From: Pararge aegeria
Lineage: Eukaryota; Arthropoda; Insecta; Lepidoptera; Nymphalidae
Length of the DNA: 64,000 nucleotides
Assembly (NCBI RefSeq): GCF_905163445.1
Contig: NC_053190.1
Location: forward strand, 12,588,501-12,652,500
Direction: 5' to 3'
Below, in pieces: positions 44,285 to 55,084 of the stretch (its first letter is position 1; the number at the start of each line of letters is the position of its first letter). Under the pieces are notes generated by a model. That model had not been told where the DNA came from. It saw only the letters and a list, made by a program, of their open reading frames with translations, and did not search any database. A program made the position numbers and the translations under genes.

Positions 44285-46649
44285 TAAAATTCGCGACTTG
44301 CTTCGCGAAATGTTATCTGAGATAAATTGAAGTCGGTAGTGTTTAATACGAAAATAGTTGGCTTACGATCAAACGAACAAACGAGCAAAAATTCTGTTCC
44401 GAAAGTAAGATAACTTATTTCAATCCGGGAAAAAAGACCGACTTTTTCTATGTAGTGATCATTTAAGTAAAGTGACAGTGATGTTAAAATGTCGAAATGA
44501 AGTGAAAGTGAAAGAGAAGTTATAGTGATAGTGACCACACTTATGTTGTGATACCTACAATATAACATATCATGTTATATTATTACAGTGTACCCACATA
44601 TATCTAACCAGTAAGTTTTAATTTTAAGATAACATTTAGGAAAGCAAATTTATTGAGAATTTCATCCATAATATAATATTTTCACTATTATTCTAATCAA
44701 ATCTTATAGTATATTTGTAACTGATTCAGAAATAATATAAGAGCTTATCTATAAAATACCAACGAGATTTTATTTTCCAATTTGAATTCCCTCAATAAAA
44801 TTGAAAATATCGTATCTTTGCCTCTCGTAAAAATACCTTTTTCGTTTTCATATGTCCAAGAAAATATTATTTTGTATTTAGCTTAATGCCATTAAACTAA
44901 ATCAACAAATAACTACAAATATACATGTAATATGATCGGTGAACAATACATGATTCTGTCATGACATTGCATCGAAATTCCACTCATGATGTTTCATTTG
45001 ACACTTCTCCATACATAAATTACTATTGAAATTCATGACACGAATTTCTAGCCATGTGACTATTAAAGATTTTGGTCTTGGAAATATCTTTATTGTCCAA
45101 TTCTTCTTGATTACATCACTATTGTAGCGGTGTTTACAGCCTTCTTCTCTTCATTTTTTTCGGCTAGCAACGTCAATGGCCAACTAAACCTGGACAATCT
45201 AGCAACGAGGCAATTGGTGAGTGAGGTTACTGTTTGCCTTGCCTGCACTATAGGTTTTTTCAAGTTACTGGGCAGGCGTCGTGTGACCTAAGAAGCAGAA
45301 AAGGGTTTCTAGCAAATAGAAGATCTTGAGAAGATACGAAGCTAGTCACGGTAAGTTTTATTCTGTTTGCGGTCCATAGTATGCGAAGCTTCCTTCTCCA
45401 ACGCCATATTCCGAAGTATTCTTATTTTCTCCTCTCATTAACAAAGGATATATGGCCAAATTAAATATCCCCAAGTAAGCAAAACTTTGAATAAATTTTA
45501 GGTCTATTTTGTACGACTTATATTCTCGTAACGCGGGACCTTGTTTCTACTCATACTAACCTGAAAAGTTTTTCCAGTGATGTAGAATTTTCAGTAGAAC
45601 TCCAAAAACTATTTTATATTTTTGTTATCAATTTCACCGACAAGGAGGTACTTCGAGCATAGCTCTATTCGCCGCCCGCAAATTGATCTATTTTTTAAAC
45701 TTCAGCCATTTAACGGGAAAAAAGCTTATTGTAACTTTCAAAAACACAATACTTGTATGTAAAGACATAGTATTATTATACCTACTAGTAATGGAAGTTT
45801 TATTTTTAAATAGCTATTCTAGAATGTCCATGGATTTTCTATAAGTCGGAAATACGATTTGGCGTGGAAAATCCGATAGAAAGTGCAAAGTAGAGGATTA
45901 CAATACATGGACGCACAAGCGAAGATTTCCAATAAGACGGTTTTAAATCGAAAACTCCTTTTGCAGGAACAAGCGTTTATGTGAAGCTTTGAAGAATATT
46001 AACGCTTATGTTTATGAAAAATGTGTAATCAATCCTACGATATTTTACTAACTATTCAAAACAATTTGTTAATTCACAGTTGGACGTAATTATGCGAACG
46101 TTCCTATTCATAATCTATATATTAATTAATACTTGAAGAAAAAACCTTTGCACCTCTTTTTACGAAACTTGCGCGGATCAAGGGGTATGACACACACACA
46201 CACATATAGTTATAGTTATAGTAGACACACACACACATTAGGATGCTGCATAAAACATTCATTAAATCAATAAAAAATACATTACACACTAGTGTGTGAT
46301 ATCTTCTTTAATGATGCTTTGCATTATAATTTATTTAAAAACCAGCAGATTAACAGTGTAGCCTAGGCGAAATCTGTAATTAAAGAATTAAACTCATAAT
46401 TAAAATTAATTATAGTAGAATACCGACCAGTACAGTACCATACCAGGCAATCACTAGTAACTTTAAATATCTTCCGCTAAATACCTTTATTTCTCTATGA
46501 AAGCTTGTCTTTATTATGGTTTGGAACCTGCAGTGACAAAGATAAATACACAAATAAGAATGACTTGAGGATTGAAACATTTTGTTGCACAAATGCACGA
46601 CGTCCACTAACCCGAATTTGAGCAGTGTCGTGGTCTGATGCTCTAAAAA
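44285..46649. other. Non-coding; CA microsatellites at 46189-46241
   Basis: Two CA runs (about 46191-46203 and 46227-46241) flank a short AGTTAT repeat. A 23-bp palindrome (AATATAACAT and complement) lies at about 44559-44581. A 117-codon minus-strand frame (44215-44568) overlaps the LINE tail and has no domain. Nothing else recognised. Confidence 0.45.
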
Positions 46650-46712
46650 CCGTCTTTCCTATGAGATACGAGGACCGTGCTCAGCAGTAGGGCGTTAATA
46701 GACTGTGGATGA
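46650..46712 (+). mobile_element. LINE tail fragment
   Basis: ATGAGATACGAGGACCGTGC, TCAGCAGTAGGGCGTTAATA and GACTGTGGATGATG match the widespread lepidopteran LINE terminus ('gtgctcagcagtgggacgttaataggctg'). Confidence 0.6.
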
Positions 46713-46822
46713 TGCACGAGGTCAAAAAAGGTGAACACTGTATCCGACCGAGTACGAATAAAAAATGAAGTTTATCGTACAAGAAACAGCGAAGGAAATT
46801 AAATTAAATAATATATAATAAA

Positions 46823-46958
46823 GACAGACTTGGACGGTGGACAGACGATATCAAACGAGTCGTGGGGAGCCGCTGGATACAAACGGCCCAGAATCGTGGA
46901 GTTTGGAACGCCCTACAAAAGCCGTATGTCCAGTAGTGGACGTCAATCGGTTGATTTT
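46823..46958 (+). pseudogene. RTE-type LINE C-terminal fragment, split by a retroposon
   Basis: One frame reads RWTDDIKRVVGSRWIQTAQN and RGVWNALQKPYVQ, then an in-frame TAG, WTSIG and TGA (46952-46954). This is the conserved RTE C-terminal tail with one premature stop. The tail continues after the inserted element as an ATG trinucleotide run (47331-47343). 5' truncated, no polymerase domain. Confidence 0.8.
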
Positions 46959-47331
46959 TTTTTTTTTTTATTCTTTTTATTAGTGTTTTTACCTACACTC
47001 GTCAATTTTATAAATTTGAAATACACTAATAAAAATTATAAAAAAAAAATACAAAAAAGCTATGTGTCATCTCTTGTTTCAAACGTGTCTCATTGTAATA
47101 TGGACCTTTGAAAAAGTAGATCGAAACTGCAACGTTTCCTACTAGATGACGCTACAGTCGCTATAAGACTGATATGAAAGACATATACTAATTTCGGCAT
47201 CGACGGAAAGAGAGCCGTAGCTTAATTGGTGAAAGCGCTCAGGCCGCGATTTCCCGAGAATCGCAGGTTCAAATCCTGTGGGTTCCGAAATTTTTTATAT
47301 GCATTTTAAATTTATAAAATCGGTTGATTTT
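46945..47331. mobile_element. Rearranged retroposon carrying a tRNA-like unit, with 14-bp TSD
   Basis: AATCGGTTGATTTT at 46945-46958 and 47318-47331 is a perfect 14-bp target duplication. The 359-bp insert starts with an 11-T run, that is a poly(A) tail on the minus strand, followed by the family's 3' tail inverted (TTAGTGTTTTTACCTACACT). A second tail piece in plus orientation (ACACTAATAAAAATTATAAA) comes next, then the plus-strand unit 47050-47310 with a tRNA-like core. Tail and body in opposite orientations are what 'twin priming' during LINE-mediated insertion produces. A dimeric template may also be involved. It interrupts an RTE tail. Confidence 0.75.
47211..47296 (+). ncRNA. tRNA-like Pol III unit (copy 1)
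   Basis: A-box TAGCTTAATTGG (47218-47229) and B-box GGTTCAAATCC (47266-47276) fit the consensus exactly or nearly so. Their spacing is tRNA-like, and a T6 terminator sits at 47291-47296. The T arm (GCAGG/CCTGT) and the D stem (GCTT/AAGC) pair. The acceptor stem pairs poorly and no 7-base anticodon loop is clear, so this is a tRNA-derived pseudogene or small RNA rather than a functional tRNA. About 160 bp of upstream sequence is shared with the copy at 61830. Confidence 0.6.
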
Positions 47332-47344
47332 ATGATGATGATGA

Positions 47345-47874
47345 ATAAAGACAAGGCACACGAAAATAGGAACTACATTTTTTGTTAGTTCAAAATAAAA
47401 TTAATATGAAATGCTATTCTCGGTGAAAAGAAGTGTTTAAAAGAGAGAGTAAATTAAATTTTGTTTGAACCTTAACAGTTATGAAACCATTGCAGTTTGC
47501 CAAGTCTCAAAACCATATTAAAGTCCCATCGGCGTAGACATCTTGAGAGTTTAATATTTTGCAGCAGTGACGTCATCTCTCCTGCATTGCGCCACGCCGC
47601 TGCAAACATTTTACATACTTTGATGGGCTGATATCCAAGAAAATTTGCTTATTTACTCTCTAAAGCCCTCCCGCTGGGAAATGTTACGCTCGATCTCGAG
47701 TCGTATCGTTTTCTTTATAGCAATATTTTTGTATTTTCGCTCATGTAGAAAGAACTTTGAAATAAAACTGTTACTGTGTATAACTAAACTAGTAAATAAA
47801 CTGACACTGCAACATGACTGATTATTTGAATATAGCCTCGATTTGAAACTCACATTTGTGTTTTAATAGCCAAT
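47345..47874. other. Non-coding, no recognised feature
   Basis: No recurrent repeat or domain-bearing frame. Confidence 0.4.
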
Positions 47875-48035
47875 AATAAAATTCCTGCATATTTCTGCCG
47901 CCAAACAGTATTATTGCAATGCTGTCTTCTGGTCTGAAGGGCATGGTTTGTTAACAACTGCGCCTCAAGTTGACACGGGGCGACACGTTGCCAAAGGCAA
48001 TGTTTTCTACTTACCACATGCTTGTTCCGTCAAAT
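47875..48035 (+). repeat. Dispersed repeat E, copy 3
   Basis: CATATTTCTGCCGCCAAACA, TTGCAATGCTGTCTTCTGGT, CTGAAGGGCATGG and a GACACGGGGCGACACG block match copy 1 at 7585. The right end is truncated. Confidence 0.65.
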
Positions 48036-48084
48036 ATTAAAAAATAAAAAAAAACTATTATTTTATACTCATAAATCGTGTCTC

Positions 48085-49068
48085 ATCAATCAATCATTAG
48101 AAAGAAAAGAATATTGCTCCGCAGTATTCTTGGACATCCAACAGGCTTTTGATAGAGTTTGGCATGAGGGGCTTTTGTACAAACTGAAAACTTTGCTCCC
48201 AAATTCTCTATACATGATCCTAAAATCTTATCTTAGTGGAAGAAAATATCAGGTAAAATTCGAAGACGAACTCTCCAACATTTACAATATCAAAGCATCA
48301 GTACCACAGGGCTCAGTGCTTGGACCGATCCTTTATTCAATCTATACAGCTGATCTGCCGTCCACTTCAGAGGTAGAAACAGCAACGTACGCTGATGATA
48401 CAGCATGTCTAGCAAGTGACATTTACCCTGACAGAGCATCTCAAAAGTTGCAAATTCATCTAGATAAAATCGATCAGTGGCTCTCAAAGTGGCGGATTAA
48501 ATACAGTGCCTCAAAGTCAAAGCACATCACCTTTACGTAGCGCAAAGACAGTTGTCCACCAGTTACAATGGGTGGCAAAGAGTTACCGAGTGAAACAACT
48601 GTTAAATATCTGGGCCTACATTTGGACAGGAGACTGACCTGGGCACACCATGTCAAAAATAAGCGTAAAGAACTGAACTTTAAATACCATAGCTGGAACT
48701 GGCTAATAGGGCATCAGTCACCCTTATCCCTGAACAACAAGTTACTAGTATATAAGTGCGTAATAAAACCTATTTGGACCTATGGCATAGAACTCTGGGG
48801 ATCAACTAGCAACTCCAACCTTGAGATACTCCAGAGGTTCCAAAACATTGTCCTTAGAGCAATCTTTGGTGCACCTTGGTTCACACGGAATGACGAAATT
48901 CACAAATATTTGGAAATACCAACCATCAAAGAGGAAGTGAACAAATACTCCAAGAAACACAAACTCAGACTCGAGAAACATCCCAATATCTTGGCACAGA
49001 GACTGCTTACAGACACAAATACTAAACGCCTGAAGAGATGGCACATACTAGACTTGGACGAAAGATAA
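48085..49068 (+). pseudogene. Jockey-type reverse transcriptase fragment, one stop
   Basis: The frame enters at INQSLERKEY (no start codon, as expected from truncation). It shows RT motif A (FLDIQQAFDRVW; catalytic Asp at 48133-48135), the VPQGSVLGPILYSIYTADLP block (from 48301), motif C YADD (48388-48399) with both metal-binding aspartates, WLSKWRIKYSASKSK, and after a TAG at 48538-48540 the thumb motif VKYLGLHLDRRLTWAHHVK. The C-terminal domain follows (YGIELWGSTSNSNLEILQRF) to TAA at 49066-49068. Apart from that single in-frame TAG the frame is intact for 327 codons. The N-terminal endonuclease and fingers are missing. It best matches jockey-clade ORF2 of arthropods. Not functional, but little decayed. 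Confidence 0.92.
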
Positions 49069-49217
49069 AGCTTTACTTACCGGACCATAATTAACTCTAT
49101 AGGGGAGGATATTCACTGGAATACCCCTCAAAATCAAACAGCATGTAAACATACAATCTGATTATGGCTGGAAAAGCCGATGGCAGATAGATATAATGTA
49201 ATAAAAAAAAAAAAAAA
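48085..49217 (+). mobile_element. 5'-truncated jockey-type LINE with 12-bp TSD
   Basis: AAATCGTGTCTC at 48073-48084 is repeated after the poly(A) at 49218-49229. This fixes the insertion to 48085-49217. The element holds the C-terminal half of a non-LTR reverse transcriptase, a roughly 130-bp 3' UTR and an A-rich tail (49202-49220). The 5' truncation, poly(A) and TSD are the signature of target-primed reverse transcription. Confidence 0.95.
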
Positions 49218-49229
49218 AAATCGTGTCTC

Positions 49230-50230
49230 TGCAGAGATTTTTTTTTTATTTGTAAGGATGATTTTAGAATAAGAGCGAAGATAAAGGTTTATAGTAAATT
49301 GTTAGGTACGACGCAACACTAAGTGGAATCGTTTTATCTATTCCCTACTGAACAAATTTGCATTCTATGTTTGCATGTCTGAAACGTCCTGTCATGAAAT
49401 AGAAGTGACTTGATATGAATAATAGCTGAGTTTAAACGTTTTAGTTTCCATTGCTAATGGACAGAGATTATCTGCGGAGTCCATTTTGGAATAATGTTTT
49501 ATAATTAATTCTACTGTATATATTCTCTTGTCAACCATACATCCATATAAATATTATAAATTATGCTTATGTTTGTTAATTTTCTCTACCATTGAAAGTG
49601 TCTTAACGAAATTTCTCACAGATATTGATTGAAATTTGGAGAAAAATTAATATAATAATAATAATAATAATCATCATTTATTTGCAAGAACGTTTGTACA
49701 ATATCAAGATGTTGGTAAACAATATAGTTAGTTTAGAGAGCATAAAATTCTACTAAATTAATAGTGTGCAAATTTGGTTCATGGATATGAAAAAATTCAA
49801 CCTTAATTAAATGTTAAATTAAATTAAAATAAACACTACAAACACATGATAAAATTAAAAATGACAGTAAATAAATAAATGAATAACCAAATCGAAATAA
49901 ATGATCCATAATTTATTTTTAAAATTATTTAGTTTATATAGATACATACTAACTTGTACTTTTAAAAAACCAACGAAAACGACTTGAATATCATTAATAC
50001 AGATATATAGTTTGACAAAACTCGAAAATGATTTGACTGATATTAAATATAGGGAAAAGGTACGAGAAAGGACATTTTATTTAAAAGGAATAATTGATGG
50101 ACCAAAAATCGAGCATCAGTTTGTAGGGCATGCAAATAACACGTCCTGCAATATACTGCCATCAACCTGCGGCCTAGGCGTTAAGTTTTATGCCAAAACC
50201 GGTCCAGCAATCAATACCTTCATTTTCATT
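49230..50230. other. Non-coding; inverted LINE tail at about 49650-49760
   Basis: An ATA trinucleotide run (about 49650-49670) followed by ATCATCATTTATTTGCAAGA is the inverse of a LINE end (...TTGCAAATAAATGATGAT plus TTA repeats). The rest is AT-rich without recognised content. Confidence 0.5.
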
Positions 50231-50439
50231 AAATAAAAGAAATAAATATACTACGACAATACACACATCGCCATCTAGCCCCAAAGTAAGCGTAGCTTGT
50301 GTTATAGGTACTGAGATAGCTGATGAATATTTTTTTATGAATATAATACACAAAAATACTTATTATATACAGATAAACACCCAGACACTGAAAAACATTC
50401 ATTTTCATCACACAAAAATTTTCCAGTTGTGGGAATCGA
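50231..50439 (-). mobile_element. SINE A copy 9, head truncated in B-box
   Basis: Body and TATTTA tail (left) are complete. At the right end homology stops at TCGATTCCCACAACTGG, so the tRNA-like A-box half is missing. It is directly followed by a repeat-E fragment on the minus strand (50450-50520). Confidence 0.88.
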
Positions 50440-50605
50440 CACCACGACATTGCAACAATGCTTCGAGGCAGTTATAATAATGCTGGGAGTAATTCACCGG
50501 ACGAGCTCTATCACAAAAAACTCTACTACTACTACAAAAAAAATCGAATAACGGAAGTATATAAAAAGTTTCTAACTTTTATCTCACGTTAACTGTTTAA
50601 AGCTA

Positions 50606-50994
50606 TCTATCTATCTATATATATAAAAGGGAAAGTGTGAAGGTATGTTTCGTATAGGCTCCGAAACGGCTGGACCGATTTCAATGAAACTTTCATGGAA
50701 TCTCCGGATTGACCTGGCGAGTAATTATAAAGTTTGGTGACGATCGGAGCACTCCTATTTTTGAACTGTCAAATACAGCTTTTATTTACTATAATGATAT
50801 TCTATTGTTAGGTGTACATGGATGTAGATAATGATCATCACCGGCTCGAGAAGAGAATAGAAGAGAATGAATACGGAGAGAAATAAATGATTTAATATAT
50901 TATGAGACTTAAATTAAAAATTTAATGATGTAAGTTTATTGTTTAAATAAAATAAAGCAAAATCTAGCCCGGCGAAGCGGGCTGGGTACACTAG
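50606..50994 (+). mobile_element. Helitron of a second family, classic 3' hairpin
   Basis: The 3' end carries the stem-loop AGCCCG-GCGAAG-CGGGCT (50966-50983), seven bases, then CTAG (50991-50994) followed by T. The 5' end has TCTATATATATAAAAGGG (50614 on) preceded by A, with the terminal TCTA repeated three times from 50606. The interior (GGCTCCGAAACGGCTGGACC, GATTTCAATGAAACTTTCAT) is unlike the 20246 family. No coding capacity. Confidence 0.9.
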
Positions 50995-51085
50995 TGTTTG
51001 ATAAAATTCAAAAGCTCATATTCTGGATTCAGACTTAGATTACCTCTACAAACACAACAGTTAAACAGAAATTACATGTAGATAA

Positions 51086-51393
51086 AGCGGTGATAGCCTT
51101 GTGGGTAAATCTTTGACTTTCCTTTCGTGGCCTGAGTTCGAGCCCACGCACCACTGTTTTTCAGAGTTATGTGCGTTTTAATTTAAGCAATATAAAAATC
51201 ACTTGCTTTAAACGGTGAAAGAAAACATCGTGAGGAAACCTGCACGTCTGAGAGTTATCCATAATGTTCTCAAAGGTTTGTGAAGTTTACCAATCCGCAC
51301 TTGGCCAGCGTGGTAGACTACGGCCTAAGCCCTTCTCATTGTGAGAGGAGACCTGTGCCCTGTAGTGGAGCGGTAATGGGTCGATGATAACGA
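51086..51393 (+). mobile_element. SINE B copy 5, near full length
   Basis: Head AGCGGTGATAGCCTTGTGGG, B-box GAGTTCGAGCCCACG, body AAAATCACTTGC, GAAAACATCGTGAGGAAACC, CCAATCCGCACTTGGCCAGC, GTAGACTACGGCCTAAGCCC and GTAATGGGTCGATGATAACG tail. Confidence 0.9.
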
Positions 51394-51394
51394 T

Positions 51395-52066
51395 GATACT
51401 GACTACTTTATTTGTGCCGGCAGTGGGACATTATTACACTGCACTGTGCAACCACGCCGATTATAATCGGGGACCGATTCTTTGTAGGATTTGTTGGCAG
51501 TTGAAGTTGAACGTACTTACTGATTCCAAAGTCGTACAAAAAGTCGATAAAAACAAGTTAGAAATTCTACGGAAATAATATCGGTCTGACTGTCGGACCT
51601 ATGAAATGCATCTAGTGGCCGCCAGATTATATTAATAGTAATTTGGTAGCAATCAAAACGTAAATAAGAATAAATTATTGTATAAATTCTTAAAAGCGCC
51701 ACAAATAAATATACTTGCATTCATAAAATAATTTATACCGATGTACATATCACATTACAGTAAAAAGCTGTTAAACAGTGTTATTAGTTACTCGATATTA
51801 TATTTTACAGTCGTGGAGTGTAAATATTGTAGTTCCCATCGTAAATCAACTGAGATTATCTTCGGATGTCGTGGCTTTTGTATAAATAATTTATAACATA
51901 GTCTTGTTGGGTTTACTAACCGCAAGAATACAATATTATATTCGCAACATGTTTTATGATTAACGTGAACAATAGTGCGTTATAAACTTTTATTTTATAA
52001 ATTATGTTTTTATTTTTTATCGGATTTTTTTTTATTTTTTTTAAATATACTCTCTCGACTTACTTT
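51395..52066. other. Non-coding, no recognised feature
   Basis: AT-rich with no frames or repeats I recognise. Confidence 0.4.
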
Positions 52067-52335
52067 AAGACCTCCCTAGCTCGTGGTTTTAGAAGTGGAA
52101 AGTCCTTGGTTTTAACCCGGCAGGGGTTATTTGGAAATTTATAATTTTTCAATTTTCTCTGGTTTAGTGGGAGGCCTTTAGGCCGTGGCTTGTTACCGCC
52201 AAGGACGACGACGTCGTCTAGTAACCGATAAGGGGTACGGTTACTAACTGCCTTACCCCTGACAAGTTAGCCTGTTACCATCGTATAGGTACGGTATCGA
52301 CATCATCAGGTGATATTGCAGCCAAGGGTTTTCCT
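52067..52335 (+). mobile_element. SINE C copy 6, near full length
   Basis: Eroded head (GACCTCCCTAGCTCGTGG, then TCCTTGGTTTTAACCCGGCA at the B-box), then TTTTCTCTGGTTTAGTGGGA, GGCCGTGGCTTGTTACCGCC, the AGTAACCGATAAGGGG block and the GTTACCATCGTATAGG end. Confidence 0.8.
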
Positions 52336-53083
52336 CGTCCGTTAATTCATAGTCACACTGCTAAGGAAGGCAGGAGGCGAAAGAATAAAGTCACAAAACT
52401 TATTGAGTGTAGTTTTGAAACAAATGCTTTTACAAGAAAATCGAAAAACGATTTTTTTTTAATTTATCGTACCATCCCTTATCTTGTCTCATCTGAGCCT
52501 TAAAAAGCAAAACGGCACTTTATTAAGATGACTTCGTATAAATTCTTGTAAAAGCGTTTTCGGGCTACAAAATAAAAAATGCCTTTTATTTTTTTATTAA
52601 TCGGCATGATAAACGGGTGTAAAGTACAGATTTATCTGTTCAAGCACGTGCTCCAAAGGCCGTTAGGTTCAATAGCGAATTTAGAATGTAAGCGTGAATT
52701 TATAGCCATTGCCCAACTGATAAAAATTGTATTGCTCGCGGTTTATTTATAGGCGATTCGTTTGTTTTTTTTTTTAATATATTTTAACGATAAAACTCAA
52801 ATAACTTTATGGTTTACACCTTTTAAATTGAATTTCTTTTTATTTTTCGATTAATAATAAATAAAATATAAACATACTTAAATATTAGTTTTTTGGACAC
52901 TTCTAGTTAAAGTGTTCATTGAATTCACACATATAATTTATATTGTTATTAGCAAGTTACATGCCACCTCATATACGTATAGCTAGAATAATACTGGTAA
53001 TACTACTGACTCTATAGTTCTTTGCAAAGTGAAAACATTAGATGAAAGCCTTTTTTTTTTTATTACATCACAAGTTTCTCTCT
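52336..53083. other. Non-coding, no recognised feature
   Basis: AT-rich, no recurrent repeats or coding signals. Confidence 0.4.
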
Positions 53084-53275
53084 TCCTGCCTGTAATCCCA
53101 CCTGGTGGCAAGTGATGATGCAGTCTAAGATGCAGGCTAACCTGTATATTTAGCCAATACCCCTAATCGGTTTCTACGCGACATCATATTGGAACGCCTA
53201 AGCGTAGCTTAGCGGAACGTCTTCGTCGGTAGGGTGGTAACTAGCCACCGCCGATGCCACCCACCAGAGAAAAGC
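53084..53275 (-). mobile_element. SINE C copy 7, headless
   Basis: Minus strand: TTTTCTCTGGTGGGTGGCAT, GGCTAGTTACCACCCTACCG, ACGAAGACGTTCCGC and GTCGCGTAGAAACCGATTAG, ending ...CATCTTAGACTGCATCATCA. Confidence 0.8.
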
Positions 53276-53609
53276 AGCTAAAAACATGAAATTATTAAAT
53301 GAATATAACTGAGCACTATGATGCAATTCTCAGCAGTTGTCTCTCATTAATTTATTATTTAATATCTCTTCAGCTGGTGAAGCAAAACGTAATAAATTTT
53401 GCAACTCCACAATAAATCTCAAGCGGTTTTCTCCCAATTGCAGACAACAATTAAGCGGACTAACTATAATTGGGGAGCCCTAAAACTAACTTATCTTGTT
53501 TCGGCACGCAGTCCAGGGGCATTTTCAGGTTTTCTAGGGATTTTCAATATGCCCTCAGTCTGCGGCGAGTACGATTGAAATTTTTCGAGTGGAAGAGAAA
53601 GGCTTTACA
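53276..53609. other. Non-coding, no recognised feature
   Basis: Mixed composition, possibly single-copy. No element borders seen. Confidence 0.4.
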
Positions 53610-53691
53610 ACGATATAGGTTGTATAGTTAAACTGGATCTGGCAGAATAGCTTTTTAATTTTCTAGCTCAGTCTTTTTATTAATTTTTATA

Positions 53692-54137
53692 CCCACCTGA
53701 TGGTTAGTGTAAAAACCTATGAACAGATAATAAATTAATATATCTAGCCTCAAAGTAAGCGTAGCTTGTGTTTTGGGTACTAAGATGACTGATGAATATT
53801 TTAATGAATAATATACATAAATACTTAGAATATACAGATAAAAACCCAGACACTGAAAACCATTCTTGCTCATCACACCAACATTTTTCAGTAGTGGGAA
53901 TCGAACCCACGGCTTTGGACTCAGAAAGCAGACTCGCTGCTTACTGCGCCAGTCGGCCGTCAAACAGAGCAACACTTTGGAGGACGTGCAAGGAGCGCGT
54001 TCTGTAAAGTACCGTCCTGTGATCATCAACCAGAAGCGTAGTTGTAGGCTTCACGTGTCTGTCATTGCACCGGCAACCACGGCCTTTAGATCGAATCATA
54101 GCACTGCTGCTTTAGTGGCAGAAATAAGCATTCTACA
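53692..54137 (-). repeat. Dispersed repeat E, copy 4, interrupted by SINE A
   Basis: Minus strand: ATGCTTATTTCTGCCACTAA, GGCCGTGGTTGCCGGTGCAA and CTCCTTGCACGTCCTCCAAA, then GTGTTGCTCTGTTT at 53963. After the SINE it resumes with TCATAGGTTTTTACACTAAC and the CCATCAGGTGGG end. This copy shows that E extends past TATAGGCGATGG into an ACCATCAGGTGGG terminus. Confidence 0.7.
53728..53962 (-). mobile_element. SINE A copy 10 with 6-bp TSD
   Basis: Head (CGGCCGACTGGCGCAGTAAG), B-box GGTTCGATTCC, complete body; the 3' tail is short. AACAGA flanks it at 53722-53727 and 53963-53968, matching the interrupted repeat E sequence. Confidence 0.9.
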
Positions 54138-54257
54138 ATCGACATAGGTTGTATATTAATACTGGATCTGGTAGCAATAACTTTGAGAATTCCTAGCTCA
54201 GTCTTCATTAATCTATATAGGTTATATAATAAAATTGAATCTGCTCTTGTAATTTTC

Positions 54258-54640
54258 AAGATTTATTTATTTATTTATTTAATGGACAATCAACAGGTTA
54301 CAACAACAACTCTTATAAAACTAAACAAAACATGAAAAAACATATAAATGTAAAATTGTAGACCTACTTAAAGACTGCCACAACTTGCGAATACAAAACT
54401 ATATTGTCAGTTAGAAGGAGAAAAAACGATTAAGAGAGACATGAGAGTATAAGCTGTAAGATCCATCAGGCTGTGACATAAACTTGACGAATATAGCACC
54501 GCGAACAAGAACATACATTTAGAATAAATTAAAAAAAACAAATACTTAAATTATATATAAAATAATATTTAAAATGTTGACAATATATACTATAGAACAA
54601 AACTAGCTAAACTAACACAAAGATAAGATAAGATAAGATA
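54258..54640 (-). mobile_element. LINE-type 3' UTR insertion with TAAA tail and AAGAT array
   Basis: Minus strand ends ...GTTGTAACCTGTTGATTGTC, then CATTAAATAAATAAATAAAT, a typical LINE (TAAA)n end. The other side carries five GATAA units (about 54617-54643). No coding sequence. It lies within a unit of the 73-bp array. Confidence 0.55.
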
Positions 54641-54827
54641 AGATCACTCTTCATTAATTGATGTAGACATGTATAGTTAATTCTTCATTCACAGTAGCTT
54701 AATTCTTCATTTATTGATAAAGGCTACGTAGGTGAATTGGATCTGGCAGCAGTTCTTTAACAACTTGCTAGCGCAGTTTTCATTCATCGATATGGGTTTT
54801 GTGGTAAAATTAGATATGGTAGCAATG

Positions 54828-55084
54828 TCGACGGCCGACTGGCGCAGTTGGCAGCGACCCTGCTTTCTGAGTCCATGGCCGTGGGTTCGATTCCCACAAC
54901 GGGAACATGTTTGTGTGATGAACAGGAATGTTTTTCAGTGTCTGGGTTATTATCTATATATTATAAGTATTTATGTATGTCTTTCATAAATATACTCATC
55001 AGTCATCTTAGTACCCATAACGCAAGCTACGCTTACTTTGGGACTAGATGGCGATGTGTGTATTGTCGTAGTATATTTATTTAT
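54828..55084 (+). mobile_element. SINE A copy 11, best head
   Basis: CGGCCGACTGGCGCAGTTGG gives a good A-box and GGTTCGATTCC (54884-54894) a perfect B-box. The body is full and the TATTTATTTATG tail short. It lies inside one unit of the 73-bp array: the unit's first half ends at AGCAATG and its second half resumes with TTATTTTCTTGTTCAGTTCA. Confidence 0.92.

Noticed and set aside
44215..44568. 117-codon minus-strand frame
   Set aside because: It overlaps a LINE 3' UTR on the other strand and has no recognisable domain.
48022..48084. N-terminal extension of the reverse transcriptase frame before 48085
   Set aside because: It lies outside the 12-bp TSD, so it is flanking DNA that happens to be in frame.
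54841..54900. SINE A heads as real tRNA genes
   Set aside because: A and B boxes are present but no cloverleaf with an anticodon stem and acceptor closes. The sequence runs straight into the SINE body.
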